64,000 bases of DNA, from contig OX419755.1 of assembly GCA_948567375.1 (NCBI GenBank), positions 5,709,001 to 5,773,000 on the forward strand. The letters run 5' to 3'. Position 1 is the stretch's first letter. The number at the start of each line of letters is the position of its first letter. Both the position numbers and the translations under genes were made by a program. A model generated the notes under the pieces. The model worked only from the letters and a program-made list of their open reading frames with translations. It did no database searches and was not told the origin of the DNA. Shown piece by piece: positions 10,001-22,989 of the stretch. Source of the DNA: Lunularia cruciata. Lineage: Eukaryota > Streptophyta > Marchantiopsida > Lunulariales > Lunulariaceae.

Positions 10001-12692
10001 TTTTCATTCTATTTTGTTGCTTTTTCTTCTTTTTTTTCTCCTCCCAGATTTACTGAAAATTATCATAACGTATATTACAAAGTAAATTGTTTTCACAATG
10101 GGTGGACCGACTGAACGATACCCTAACAACGGGTTCTAATTGCTATCTACTATTCGATCAATTTAAAGCTTCTCTCTGCAAATCTCAACTTGGTTACTGC
10201 GTTTTGCGAGAATCTGGAATTAGGTTTGAACAACGCAGTAACAAAGCATCCGAAATTCCCAAAGAGTTGATCCCATAATCAAGTCAATGGAATCTTGAGC
10301 ACCGCTTGTGAGTACTGCTGCACAGAATAAAATTTGGTTGAGTAATCTTATGACCTATACTGTTCACAATTGAAAGAGAAATGAGGTTTGCAAAACCATA
10401 TCTCTTTTACATAGAACATCTTGTTGTAGCAACAAAGCTTTTCCTCAGAAATTTCCTTAGTGATGAGCGGGTAATCTGGTGATATGCAGTGCATCACTAA
10501 TTTAACAAAACGGATCAAACCAAAACAAAGAAACTAGGAAAGATCGGTATTTGGAATTGAGCTCTCTTCCCTTTGAAGCATCTCGTGGCAGAAAAAGTAC
10601 CTTTTCGAGCAAACTCTTTGGCGGTGAGGAGTGTGTACTCACCCTTCCAGGCATATACTGTGACTACAGTCGAGTCAGTCAACCTCGAGAGTGAATCTCC
10701 TTTCCTCTAAAAGGTTTCTGCGAATCATAGAGGCAATATCGGAGGAACTACTGTACCCAGTCACCTGTGGGCCCTGGGGTTATTGAGAGTCTACCAACTG
10801 CACTCTTATTTTGCAGATGAAACGTGGGATTAGTATGGCAATATAAGAAGGATCCGATCCTCGTGGGCTTTGGCCCCCACTGCAGCATAAATAAGTTGGT
10901 GCCTACGTATCGTCGGTATGTGAACACAGTCACTACACTTCATCGGACGACCAGGACAACGGAGTATTGTAATATCCACATGTAGGTGACAGCACTATGC
11001 TGGTGATAAGGTAGGAAGTGCTCGATTGTCACGCTCTTAAGGATGGAGCCAAATTTAGTGTCGAGTGAGTGATGATGAAATTCGCTGTGTCATGTGCGGG
11101 AGCAGACGAAATAGAGAAAATTACGCAACAAAGTCCAATTATGACCGGTATTTACTGTGTACGTGGACGAGAATTAGATCCTGAGTGTAATAAGTCAGAC
11201 CTAACATCCTCTTTTCGTCCTCGCACTGTCGAGGTTGATACCTGCTGCACTGCGGAAATTGATACTGTTTTCCTATACTCCCCTCTCGTCGCCGTTATTT
11301 CTGAGATTGGTGCTGGATAGACAAGGACCGCACCATGGCAACTTAATGACATGATCATCCACAAATACTCCTTTTCAGCAAGGGAAGAAGAATTCCGACA
11401 TCTGCCAACTAATGAGCACATTCGAGAACGCTGCTAGTCTGGACATGGCTTGTCTTTCCTGCTGTACGCCTCCCTGCAGCTTTTCCTCCTGTTTATGCAG
11501 GCATCACAGTGTAGTGAGTACAGTTCCAAGGTCTGGAACTGTCAACTTTGTGGTGAAGGCCTCTGGCTCATGTTCTGGACTCATAGCTGTGCCCGGATTC
11601 GGGCTACGGTTTCGGTAGCAGCATGACTTGCACGGAAACTAACCACCCACCCAAGGAATGGAGGGGCCTACATTTATCTGCGCAGATACAACCAACCCTT
11701 CCCGATTGTAATCTCGTTGTACTTTATCTCATATTAGTAAGGGAAAGGCATATTCCAGTGAGGCATGTACCTCACCACGCCTGTTCTGGGGATAAAGACA
11801 TTGAATGCTTTCCATGTAACTGAGATTCTTTATGCTAACAGGCAAACTGTAGTGATGAGTAGATTTGCGCCTTGCCGAATTACGTTCCGCTAATTTCGTT
11901 CTTCCGGTGTTGTACCACGTAGTAAGTGTCAATTTAATACACCATCTTCAATTTAGTTGACGAAGGACACAGGGAGTACTAGAATTTTGGAAACTCGGTG
12001 CTATACTTGAGTGGAGAGCAAAGGGTATTTCCAAGCATTGAAACGCAAACATCCATAGATAGAGAATGAAAAGAAACAAGAACGTGAAGAGACAGGGAGA
12101 AATCGGGAAACTCGCTCCATCAAATTTGAAAGGATGTGGCAAAGCCAACTACCATCCCAACTTGTTATGTTACAGCTTAATCTGTTCATCTTGCCTGTCG
12201 GCCTTCATAAAAGCCTATCTGCAAGTCTTCAGGCCTGGCCAGCACCACCTCTATATGCCATTCTGTTGCCAGTCGGGGAAAACACTCTTTCCCCATGATT
12301 ATATTCACGTCCTTCAGGCGCTTTTTCCACCATTTGCCAACACCGGGGCAAATCGGCATCTTTCATCGCACAAAGTCAAGAACTCACCACTGTCAACTGA
12401 AAGTAAGGACCGAATTCCCATTTATGGTGCCTCTCATATCACCAAGTCTTTCTATAACGCACTTAGCATTAACGCGTGTCGCCTTTCCATCTTGACTGAG
12501 AAGTGCAAGGACTTCAAAATCGAGGATCCCTCTGTGGTGAACACTAAGTTGTCTGATCAGTTCTACCTGGTGGAGAAGCAATATTTGCTTTCCTGTAGTT
12601 TTTTAGCATCACACACCTCTGCAGCCTACGTAGATATACAACAACGGTTCGGATAGCGATCGAATGAAGTTTAAACACAATTCAATTGTGGT
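7001..12692. other. intergenic, no supported gene
   Basis: Only short unrelated frames occur on both strands; none shows a recognisable domain, and the longest (12,066-12,656 +) looks like chance coding. One strong hairpin lies at 9,468-9,506. The stretch ends at the stop codon of the SINE-type gene. Confidence 0.5.
9468..9506. repeat. perfect 15-bp inverted repeat (hairpin)
   Basis: Arms TAAGTAACTTCGGGT (9468-9482) and its exact complement (9492-9506) surround a nine-base spacer. No coding region is near. Confidence 0.8.
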
Positions 12693-15600
12693 TCAAGTAG
12701 GTACTAATCCTGGTAATTCCGGACGGGATAAGAACAGTTTTGACATCGCCATGGCAAATGGAAGTGCCAAGACAACTAGCAAAGACCCACCGAGGAAGAC
12801 CTCCGCGTAGGAGCGTACACTTCTCCAGCTTTTACTGACTAAGTCGCCAACCCTGCCGCTTATCACTCCGCTAAGTTTCTCGCTGAAATGGTCAGGTGGA
12901 GACATCATATCCTGTCCATCTTTGCAGATAGCCTCTCCTTCAGAATGTTGTTTGGTATCACAATCTTTTCCGCCGTGCGAACAATCGTAGGCACTATCTT
13001 CAACGAGCAAACTCCTCAAACCTCCTCGAGACTGAGAAAATGAGCTAGAGATAACCTCTTGCTGGGTTCTCTTGATGATTTCCACATCCTCGTCAGGTTT
13101 GATCACTCTTCCGTCCTTAACGGATGAAGACTTGCTGACACTGGCCATCTCAGATGCTAAACCAAGGACTGAGTCTGTCATCCGTTCACAAACATCTGCG
13201 TTCATAGTATCTTCCTCAGGGGGTGCTAAGGAATTATCGTGATTCAGTTCAGCAGTCATCTTCTTGCACACCTTCCGTCCACTGTCCTCCTCGTCACTAT
13301 CCGTTTTGAAAGAGTCATCCGAGGCAATTGGGTTGTCTCGCACACTCCAGCCAGCTTCACTGGAAGTTTCCAAATCCATATCAGCCATATCTATTACATC
13401 CCCAGTAGACTTGATGTCCTGGTCTCCCACGCTACCTGAATCCGGGCTGGATAAGGTAGACTGCAAGGACCGCACTAAGCGCCTGGGTGTGCTGTAAGGA
13501 AGGAAATCCTCTGCAGTGATAAGTGCTTTCGGCTTCTGCCAGGATCCAAAAACATTACCACGCGATCAGATAAAGTCACTCAAGCCATATGGAGACGGAG
13601 CATACACCTCCAGCCTAGAATGAGCAATGAGTATATAACAAATTGCGGACAAATGGTCACTCACAGTTTAAAACCAATAACTGACGAGAAAAGTCACACA
13701 ACTACGGAGAGAACTGTTGACAGCGAATTTTAAGCGCACTATCAACCAGGAACAAATGAAAATAAGATCCACATTCATACCTGAGGGCTGTAGGGATCCT
13801 CCATAGTTCTCAGATGAGCCATGGAATTGTAGTGGGCTCGCGAATTGCACAAAGCATCGAGAGCCTCCTTACAATCGCTCCTCGGGAAATCGTCTGGAGG
13901 ACGGATATCGTCCTCGTCGACAGCGGGCCTCACAGGTTGATCTGGGTTTCTCACTATACCGGCATTCACTGGTCCTTTTAGTTCAAAAACGTTTTTCATA
14001 GTTGGTCCAGACAAAACACTGCGGTTGCGAGAAGATCCAGATATCGAGAAGGAGCCTATGCTTTCCCTCTCAGTCCTGATCTGACTAAGGGTGCTCTGCT
14101 CGCTTTGAATGCTGACCCGACTAGAAACACTATGGATGCTCTCTCGGCTAGAACTCGTATCACTTTCTGCTTCAATATCGACTGCAGTCCCGCCATTCGA
14201 AAAGACTTCCTCGTCCTGAGTGAGAAGATCTCCTTCTTGCTCCCTGGAGCTGGTGAGAACAGATTCTTCGAGAGGATTGAAGGTCCTCCCACCTCTGCTT
14301 TTCGACATCACAACGGGACTGATGTCTGCCATGATCATTCCACGAAAGCAAGACTAGTCAGAACCGCATATTACTCTATTGAATATAGTAGACCAGCCAG
14401 CATTAACACCATGAATACAGTCAGATAGCTCCCTAGAGCAATACGCTAGTTTCTTAACCAGAGTTTCATGACGAACTTATACAACAGCCTCCTTATTAAT
14501 TCGCGTGCAGTCATGTTGCCTTCAGCAGATACGTTCCAGATTTCCAACAAGGTCTAAGGTAGACAGAAGCAACTGGCAATAGCTCCCTATATGTAAAATA
14601 GGAATAGTGTAGCAAAGCGTACCCTCAAAGCACAGTCAATTTTAAATCATAGAAATCTAGCATTCATGATTAGGTTCTTAAGGAAAGGGGAGTGAAGGAG
14701 AAGAGGGAAGGGGAGGGGAGGGTGGGATGGACATGGACATGGTAAAGAGGGGGATTTGAGGGACGGGATTGTTGTTGAAAATTATGAGAGTGAATGAATG
14801 GCAGTACTCTGCGATGCATATCCTATGGCAGTAGCTGCCAGATCAATCCTCGAAAGGCTTTGAGACGAGATCCAGTAGCAATTAGACTGACCTATATCTC
14901 TTGATTGCTGATCAGTTCCCAACTTGTCTGAAAGTGACGGAGGATAAGGAATGTAGGACCCCGGTGTGGGAGGTCTGGGCCGGACATACTTTCCAACACG
15001 GCCAGAACCAGGTGAACCACCAGAAGTTATCCCCAGATCCCATGGAACGGCTGCATTGACATCTGGATTGCGTGCCGGAACGTTCTCCTTAGCAGGCGCT
15101 TCACTTGACCGGTCAGGATGAAACAAATAACCATCAAAAGTATCACCCGAACTTACTGACGATGTTTGTGAAGAACACTTGTACTGAGGTCTGGTCGGAA
15201 AGAGAGGTGACCTACGAGATCTCCCAGGAGGAGGAGAGATGAAACTCGAGGTTGAAGATTCTGATGACATAGAAGGTGGAAATGACACAATCTGACTTTC
15301 TTGTGAAACTTGCGAAAAGCATAACGGAGAACAACTTGCACGCCTAGGCGCAGCAGAGGGCATGTACTCCCCCGAAACAGCGAACAAGCTCTTTCTGCGA
15401 GAGGCTTTCTTGAACTGCTTGTCATCCACTGATAAGAAGCTGAGAGATGGAATGCCCAAGGGATCCTCACCATCACCACTCCGTCTGGAGTTATCCTCCG
15501 ATAGCAGAAGTTTGGCCGTTTTGAGTGCTTCGCTCACGGCCGTTCTAACGTGGGGCATCCGGTCATGCTTGCAATTGTCCAGCGCCTGAATGGTGGGTCC

Positions 15601-16672
15601 TAACTCAGATGCAATTGTAGCTCTATCAACAATTGGAAGGACAACTTGAAGAAGACGCGCTGCACATGCTCTTTGCTGCCAGGTACCAGACGCGGGATTT
15701 TGATAAAGGATCTCCACTCCAGCTCTGATAAGCGCGACTCCGTAGCTGCTCATGAATGAGGGGTTCACCGTTGCCAAAGCACACGTAAGTTGCATGTGGG
15801 CGACAGTCCGTGTTCCCTTCTCCCCCATAGCAACTGCGGTCCGCAGACAAGCTTCGTTCACTACTTCGTCTGATGTGTGGCCCCACTTTCCACACTCAAC
15901 CAAAGCCTGCAAACACACGGCTGCACCCGCTGCAAGAGGCTCTAATTTCCCAGCAAGCACTTCCAAGAGAGGCTCACACACCTCGCGAAGAATTTCATCA
16001 GCGTGCAACAGGGAACTATCGTCAATCGAGTACCTAGCGACCGCAGAAACCACTTTAGCGCAGGCCTGGTGAAGTTGAGGTGAACTTCCGCTCGAGGACA
16101 GAGATCGTGTGACAGTGGCCATCACACGAGGTATGTGCGGAATGATGAGCTTCCCGTGAACCCGAGCAACTTCTTCATACAGGGAAATCGCGTACGTTTT
16201 TGATGCTCCTTGGTCTCGTATTTCAGAAACCTGAATGAGAAGAAATTTACACAAGAGTCAAGCAAAGGGCCACAAAGTATGACGGGAACAATATACCAGT
16301 ATTTGCCGATTAAACCTCAATGATTGGAACAACCCGGACCTGATACGCCGATCGGATCGATGTTAGGCAGCAGGAAGCAAGTATTGTCGGTGCATTATTA
16401 ATATCTAAATTAGTAACTTGTAAGTGTGTAACATGGAACCAGAACGAGAAATGACATAAAATGGCGCTGGCGCGATAATTGACCTGTGCAAGGAAACGAG
16501 GCATTGAGCCCGGGTCCAAATTCTCGACGAAGTGCTTCAATGAGTTCATCGCAGTCCGCCTGCTTTCAGTGTCCTTGTCCAGCCTGGCAAGATCCTGCTT
16601 TACGGCTGGGCTCATGTAACGCGGACTGTGACTGGTTTCGACATCCTTTTCTTTCATCCTAACAGTTCTCAC
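12693..16672 (-). CDS. SINE1/SINE2-type armadillo-repeat KASH protein of the nuclear envelope
   Basis: SINE proteins bind SUN-domain proteins of the inner nuclear membrane through a short C-terminal KASH tail and link the nucleus to actin. Proposed exons (minus): 16,672-16,484; 16,230-14,892; 14,325-13,781; 13,535-12,693; joined length 2,916 nt, about 971 residues, with GT/AG introns in phases 0, 1 and 0. The N-terminus SPAVKQDLARLDKDTESRR, the FLAQ|V junction and ISLYEEVARVHGKLI match Arabidopsis SINE1 as I recall it. Residues of about 20-320 form an armadillo-like helical region, then a long Ser-rich tail follows. The protein ends with a single transmembrane segment (GGSLLVVLALPFAMAMSKLF) and a terminal Leu-Val-Pro-Thr, the plant KASH signature. 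Three Met codons near the start are possible; Met at 16,672 is the first. The last 3' splice site is uncertain: an alternative at 13,607 keeps frame but meets TGA at 13,566-13,568. Confidence 0.85.
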
Positions 16673-17880
16673 TTCGCCTCACAGAACCTCCTGGATGAGG
16701 ACGTCCTCTGCAGTTCGAATCGACGCGACGTGACTATTCAGTCACAGCAGCAGATTGACCCGGAGCGGAGGAAAAAATTGATTCGGAAGAGTAACAAACT
16801 CGACGTCGACAAATTATGGGCAAACTAACTTCACAAAGCTTGAAGGTCGGTAGATTCGCATGACAGGATGTCCGATACTCAGGTGGAAGGGTATCTCTGA
16901 CAAGGTTCGATCAAGATGAGATTAATCCTCCAAGTTAACCACAGTGTTCAGAAAAGAATGTACAGGCGCGGTAGCAGGAGAGCCACCTCGGGGAATGGGA
17001 TGGAATGGATTGCTCTAGGTTCAAAATTCACTAGAAAACCAGGGAAAGATAGATAGAGATCACAATTGGAATCTATAACCAACACTTGAGCAGTGATATC
17101 AAGAATGTCACTGAAGAGTGACTTCCACGACCTGATTGGCTATCGCCGGTTTGAAACTAGAAAGGAGAGAGACAGAGAGAGAGTATGTGTTCACTTCTTG
17201 ATTTCATCGACTGACTATTTAATCAAGTTTCCGCAGCCTCGAGCGGCGAGTCTATAATCTATTCCACAAGAGAAACACTCACACCATGCGCGGACGAATC
17301 CCCTCAGGGAACTGGGGTCCATGAACTCCGACGACAGATGTAGGCCTTCGCAACACTAGTTCCGATACACATAATTGCAACTCGAGGCATTCAACTAATA
17401 ATGAAGACAAGAGTAAAGGTGTCGACGAATTGACAAACTCCGTGACCCGGAACACCAGGGATCCAACACGAGCAGAAAGCCTCGCTGACTTTCCACCGTC
17501 TGGAACCAATCGATGCTCACAAGAGTTCCCCTGATCAGAGTATGCCACATGCGATCGATCGCTAAAGAAGACCAAGAGGCTGCACTCCAGCCACAATCCC
17601 CGCTCCCTCCTTCCTCCTCAAACGAAAGTCGACGAAGACGAAAGACGAGACGAGGGCAAGACGAGACGAAAAGCTGTGCTTGTCAGCAGCCCCCAAAACA
17701 GAAGGGAACTTGGCCGCAGCAGCATTCAATGACCAAACAACTTTGATAGTTTCGATCTGTCTGTCTGCCACACAACCAGGTTGTCTACGTACTATCTATC
17801 TCTCTATCCTCTTACTTTACTTTACTATATCTCTCTCAAGCAGCCCTCTCTTCTTGTGTCTACTGGTAAGTACCAGCACC

Positions 17881-17928
17881 ACCACTAGTACTAGTAGTAG
17901 TAAGTAGTAGTAGTAGTAGTAGTAGTAA
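17881..17928. repeat. AGT/ACT trinucleotide microsatellite
   Basis: Imperfect run of GTA/AGT units starting near ACTAGTACTAGTAG and ending before AACAATG. Confidence 0.85.
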
Positions 17929-18180
17929 CAATGAAAGGGTTCCTTAACTTCCTTTCCTTCTCTCGCAATGTACACGACGACAAGTCTAATCAACAAATCA
18001 CAAAAACACTCACGCTCACGCACAAGCAACCCTAACAACAAAGAAGAAACGGGGGACGGGTCCTCTTGTCGTCGTCTATGCTATGCCTATGCTATGCCTT
18101 TGGGAATTGAGGCTCGGAGTCATGTACACTCAGGGAGGCTTCCCCGCGGACAGAGCGATCGTAACTGACATCCCTTCAGT

Positions 18181-18205
18181 CCTTCCTTCCTTCCTTCCTT
18201 CCTTC
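18181..18205. repeat. CCTT tetranucleotide microsatellite
   Basis: Six consecutive CCTT units in the CT-rich region upstream of the SINE-type gene. Confidence 0.9.
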
Positions 18206-19847
18206 AGCGAGAAGTCGGCGTCGACGGAGCGAGGGGGTTGCTTCCCGTCGCGATAAAGTTGCTACGGGGCCCACATCGGTCACAGGAGAGAACAGTAGTG
18301 AACTTCGGGTCGCATCCACAGCCGACGAGTGAAAGGCGTGAGCCCTTCCTGACTGACGTTGGCCGCGACGGGATTTGGGCCCAGTGCTACCGTTGACATC
18401 CATCCTTTTCTGATGTGGTTTCTTCCAGCAAACGAGGTATGAAACCGTCAATTTGATTGTCTATTTGATTCCACGTTCATCCTTGCAAATAGAAAAAGCT
18501 CGTAAATATGTTTCTCGACAATAAATTTGATGCGCTCATTCAAGTTTTACTGCTTGGGCTCCATTCAGCGAAGAGAAACGCTTATCTCATCAGGTGTGGA
18601 GAAAAGCATGCTTTTCGTACCAGAATGTGAATTTTTCTAAGTGTACGTCTCTTGTATATAAAACTATGAAGACCTGACTTTCTTCTGCCAAAAAGTGTTG
18701 CCTACTTTTTGGTATGTACTTCAAAAGATTGATGTTTATCGAAAATGTGCTCATTATCACTCCTTGTATAGAATATTTAATTATTTAAGTTGGATATCTC
18801 TCGTCTCTTAGAAATAAAAACTCACCAAATATATATACATAAACAAATGCAGTCGATGAACCACTTTAGACAAAATTGGATCTGAGCATTGAGCAGTCAC
18901 CCGGCAATGGTTATCATTTCAGTGTCTGCTCAATTCGTCCAAAATCTCTACCGTACAATCCTCCCAAGGTAATGTGTCCACATAGACGCAGATTTGGTTC
19001 ATATCCTTCATTGGCTTTGGAGCTCATTTTCCATGCCTGACCGGATATTAGCACAATCTAAGTACAATTTTGTCTGATTGTTCACAAGCTTGGTTGCATT
19101 ATTGGGGGAAGTCACATGGGCCTCAGATCACTCGTGACCAGTTTTTTGTTCGTATTTGCGTTGGATCAAGAAAGCACGACCCACTAGAGCAGCGAAATTT
19201 GATGCATCTAGTCTTTTGATCTCTTGATACTGCCACCTGAAGTTGAGAGAATATAATGCAAAGCATGAAGTGTGACCATTTGGAAATTGAGTTGAAGAAG
19301 CTTAACACGAGTTAAGAAACCCGCGTCCAGAGTTAAGGTGACAAGGAATGTCGGTTGATGTAACCAGAGCTTCGTAAGACGTGAACATGACGTGGCATCC
19401 TAGCTTCAAGGAGGCCAGAGAAAAGCTCCAAGTTTTTGAATATTGCGCTTTTGATAAGGCTACGTCGTTTTTTTCCCGCGGGCTCCACCAAATTCGAATT
19501 CCGGGGAGGGGCCAACTGGACGTGGCAGAAGTCTTGACAGAACCGAGCAACAGTCGGACGTATGTGAATATGTCCAACTAGGTTTCCGTCTGGAAATGGG
19601 GTACAGTCGTGAACAAGGAAGTTTCCTTTGTTTGGCCTGTGGAACAGGAGTTCCGGCGGATCTTTCTCGAGGGACAACTTTTACCCCGGCGGGAGACCAA
19701 CTAGTCACGTGGGTATCTTTTTTCCTCTGAGAGCACGGTGAAATTTGACCCGCTATTCTGGGTCACTGTCCATCCTCTTTCCTTCCGTTCTTCATGCGAT
19801 CAGACTTTGACATTCTGGACTTCCGTCCTACTCTTCCGTCAACCTTT

Positions 19848-19995
19848 TACCCCGGCTCCGGCAGCCATTATGTACCAGCATTCATCACTAAACCTGGAGA
19901 GTACCGATACTTAGGGGGCTTAGCCCCATTTTACCCCCTTGTGCGGCTTGAAGGGGTCATCCCATCCTTTATGAAAATACTTGACTTGACTTGAC
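19848..19995 (+). mobile_element. short SINE-like element sharing the LINE 3' tail
   Basis: The stretch contains GGGGCTTAGCCCC (19,915-19,927), then CTTGTGCGGCTTGA and CCATCCTT, the order also found at the 3' ends of the LINEs at 22,000-22,100 (-) and 38,385-38,480 (+). It ends in a TTGAC tandem tail (about 19,980-19,995), like the short tails of SINEs. No RT is present. The 5' boundary is a guess and no RNA polymerase III box was recognised. Confidence 0.4.
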
Positions 19996-20450
19996 GGGGT
20001 CTTCCCATCTTTCTTGTTATCACATGCGGTCGCCTGTTGTTTTCTTGACTCGCCTTACGGGTGAGATTTCGTCAAAATCTTGGACTCGCTGAACAATAAT
20101 ACAACGATTAGAATCTTAAATATTCCTTATAGGAGGTTAATTCTATTGATATACTCACGAATAATTTATTTGCAGATGCTTATATATACGCATATAAGTA
20201 CCAGGAATTTAATTATCTTGAAATATAATACCTAATTTCGGAGACCATGTAAATGTCCTTTTTTAGTTTATTATTTATAGGATATTATATTTTTCTCAAT
20301 TTGAAAGTAACTATTTTTCATTTCCTTATCCACATTTCACATTTGTAATCATATTTTTGAAACATTACTAAACACATCTAAGACATTTTTAATGATATTT
20401 ATACTTCTAACTTAAACTAAAAGAATTATTTATGAATATAGAAAATTTTA

Positions 20451-20483
<33 letters not shown>

Positions 20484-21990
20484 GATTTATAGTTATAAAT
20501 TTTGTACTATTGAATGACAGAAACACTGTATAGACATTCATAGATTAAACTTAAATTCTGTATTTATTTATTGACTATATTTATCTAACTAAAGTTTTTA
20601 ATTTATTTATTAAATATATAAATATTTAATAAATATAAATTCATGGTCTATATATAGTACTCATAAAAAAGCATAATTCTAGGTAAAAATAAAATAACAA
20701 CTCAAATAATACTTATTCGTTTTAGAGTTATTACGTAAGGTAATATTTTCAGTTTTACTTTAATGTAATATAAAAGAATACTAACTGAAATGGTATCCAC
20801 CACTGCAATTCATTCTTGTTACTGGAGACAATAATTTTGTAGTTTAGAATAGGATATTATCACATAGGGTGGAGATTTATTTTATTATCTACGTAGTAAT
20901 ATGTAGGTCTATTTAAACCACGAGAAAGTAAAGGCAAAGATTCATAGAACAAAGCAAAGATATGATCGTAATGTTTATTTTTTTCATATACATGTAAACT
21001 ATAATGTTATCATAAACCATCCAAAAGAATTATAATCTAATAGATGATTCATGAACTAGACAGAAATAGCTATGGCGTGCTATCTAGATTAAATTACTAA
21101 AGGACCTCAGCTCTCAAAAGCGCCAATATTTTATGATTACTCTAAGAACTTGATCTTGTATATAAGACAGAACGTTTTGAAACATGATAAAGTTAATTTA
21201 AAATAACTTCAGGAACTAAGATTCATCTCTAGTCGTATATCATCCAAAGGTGGGCGTTCCTGCAAACCTAGAAGCTTATGTGCGAATCTATTTAGGAATC
21301 TTAGAGATCTTAGAATCCAAATAAGAATCTTACGAATCTATTAGTTCCAGAAAGGACGGACTCTCTCATCATCTAGTAGGCGCAAGTCTCGTCAAGTGGA
21401 AGCAATTATTGCCAAGTGGGAAGGTCAATACAAGGATAAAAGAAATTGGGCCCCAAGAGGATAACAAATTGGAGTCCCAAGAAGATGCTTACACGCTGTC
21501 GTGATTGCTTAGACCTATATAATCAAGTTGGATGGATCAAGATGGTCTACTTTATTTTGAATTTTCTATGGTATTTTCATATATTTAATTTATTATAACT
21601 ATGAATGCGAGTCTTATGAGATAGTGGAGTTAGTTGGTGAATTTTTTAATTTAAGTATGTGATCATATTTATCAGGAATTTAACTCAGTAAAAATCTTTT
21701 TGAGATTCCTTATCGAACATATTTATGCTGATCAGGAATTCAGGCTGATACGAGGACCTTGGACATTTTTTATTAGAAGAAAAAAGGTTAAACCTCGACA
21801 TAAAGCTAGAGGAGATTGTAGAAAATAGAAGAACCGATTTAGAAGAGAAACTGAATTTGATAATCACGCAAGAGAGAATACAAAAATAATTAAACGTATT
21901 TCTAAGTGATGTTCTTAAAGGAGGATCCTTATTACTTTCTATATAGTCATATAAAAAGAAACTTTTAAGCTCAATCTAGTAAGAACATTA
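19996..21990. other. AT-rich intergenic DNA, no gene seen
   Basis: Strongly AT-rich between about 20,100 and 21,980, with an ATT microsatellite at 20,451-20,483. Reading frames are short and have no recognisable domain. Confidence 0.5.
20451..20483. repeat. ATT microsatellite
   Basis: About ten tandem TTA/ATT units in AT-rich DNA. Confidence 0.9.
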
Positions 21991-22151
21991 GTATCAAAAG
22001 GGCCACCGCGTAGGAAAAACGAAGGATGGAAAGGCCTCATCAAGCCGTACAAGGGAGAGACAAAAAAGGCAACATGGGGCTAAGCTCCAACAGAGTATAT
22101 ATGAGAAATCTGCCCTACCGCACCTAAGATATTTGAGCTATGCAAGTCGTA

Positions 22152-22890
22152 CTATCTACACACAACTGGAGCATCCGAAGAAACATCACTTAGTGTGATT
22201 GCTCTCCTATGGATTGCACCAGCCATTGCCCTTTGTAGAGCAATGGGCACACGATGTCTAAAATATGCTACAAAGTATGAGAGTGAAAGTGGTACTCCTT
22301 GACGCCTAACATGATAAGCTCTTGCGCACTCCCTGACCAATGTGTCAAATGCCGTGTCCATCGCTCCATATAACTCCAAGGCTAGAGGAACAAAGAGGTG
22401 ACCTCGCTGCATGCTCCTATACTTGGAGACCTTGCGACCTGCTGCTGCACTCGCCGCCCATCCAAGGGGATGGGTAATCACTCCCTCCAAAAGTATATCC
22501 CGCGTAGGGTACGTAACCACAACATCTACTACTGTCACCTGATCATCTCGGACCAAATATAAGTCTGCCCTGACACGTGTCGTCTGTAAAGCATACTAAC
22601 GCTCCCTCCAAGCCAAGTATCCACTCTCTCGTGCCATAGCAAACACTATGTCCCTAATGGCATCATGGGTAGCTATCCTCTATCCTCCAAAAGGACACCG
22701 TATCATTTGGGCCGCTGCTGCATCTAGTGTAGAACCATACTCACAAGTGAGTAATGAAGATATAGATGGGTGGACCAAACCTAGGCGAAACCTCATCTCT
22801 GTAGAGAAAGTAGTTGGTGCGAGTCGGAATGCCCTAATGCACGATCGAGCTAGGATCCAAGAGCTTGCACCCTTGTTGGAGCAAGAGTGA
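22152..22890 (-). pseudogene. LINE CCHC motif and restriction-like endonuclease, broken (copy A)
   Basis: The frame after the RT has CEYGSTLDAAAA and RCPFGG (about 22,690-22,760), a CCHC-type motif whose first zinc ligands are clearer in copy B. The endonuclease follows: RADLYLV, VTVVDVVVTYP (Asp of the PD-(D/E)XK fold), RKVSKYRSM (the Lys) and FVPLALELYGAMDTAFD, ending at the TAG before 22,152. The Asp / Asp / Lys spacing and the hydrophobic strand before the second Asp are those of R2-type endonucleases. Parts upstream are frameshifted. Confidence 0.75.
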
Positions 22891-22989
22891 AGACGTGCTC
22901 TAGTAGCTTGAGGAATGGATGAGTCTACTAAGAGAGAATGTAGCGTATGCTCACATTGTCGCTCCATCAAGGAAGACTGTAAACCTCTA

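Larger units (their letters stand above)
16673..19847. other. upstream region of the SINE-type gene, no other gene seen
   Basis: It contains GA/CT-rich stretches (about 17,160-18,210) of the kind common in plant promoters and 5' UTRs, two microsatellites, and otherwise only short frames. A non-coding first exon of the gene could lie here but cannot be placed. Confidence 0.4.

Noticed and set aside
12066..12656. 196-residue plus-strand frame downstream of the SINE-type gene
   Set aside because: No recognisable domain, composition like non-coding DNA, and no splice partner; probably chance.
13775..14338. Exon 3 of the SINE-type gene starting at its own ATG as a separate gene
   Set aside because: The GT/AG sites at 14,891 and 14,326 join it in phase to the armadillo exon, and the KASH exon follows in phase.
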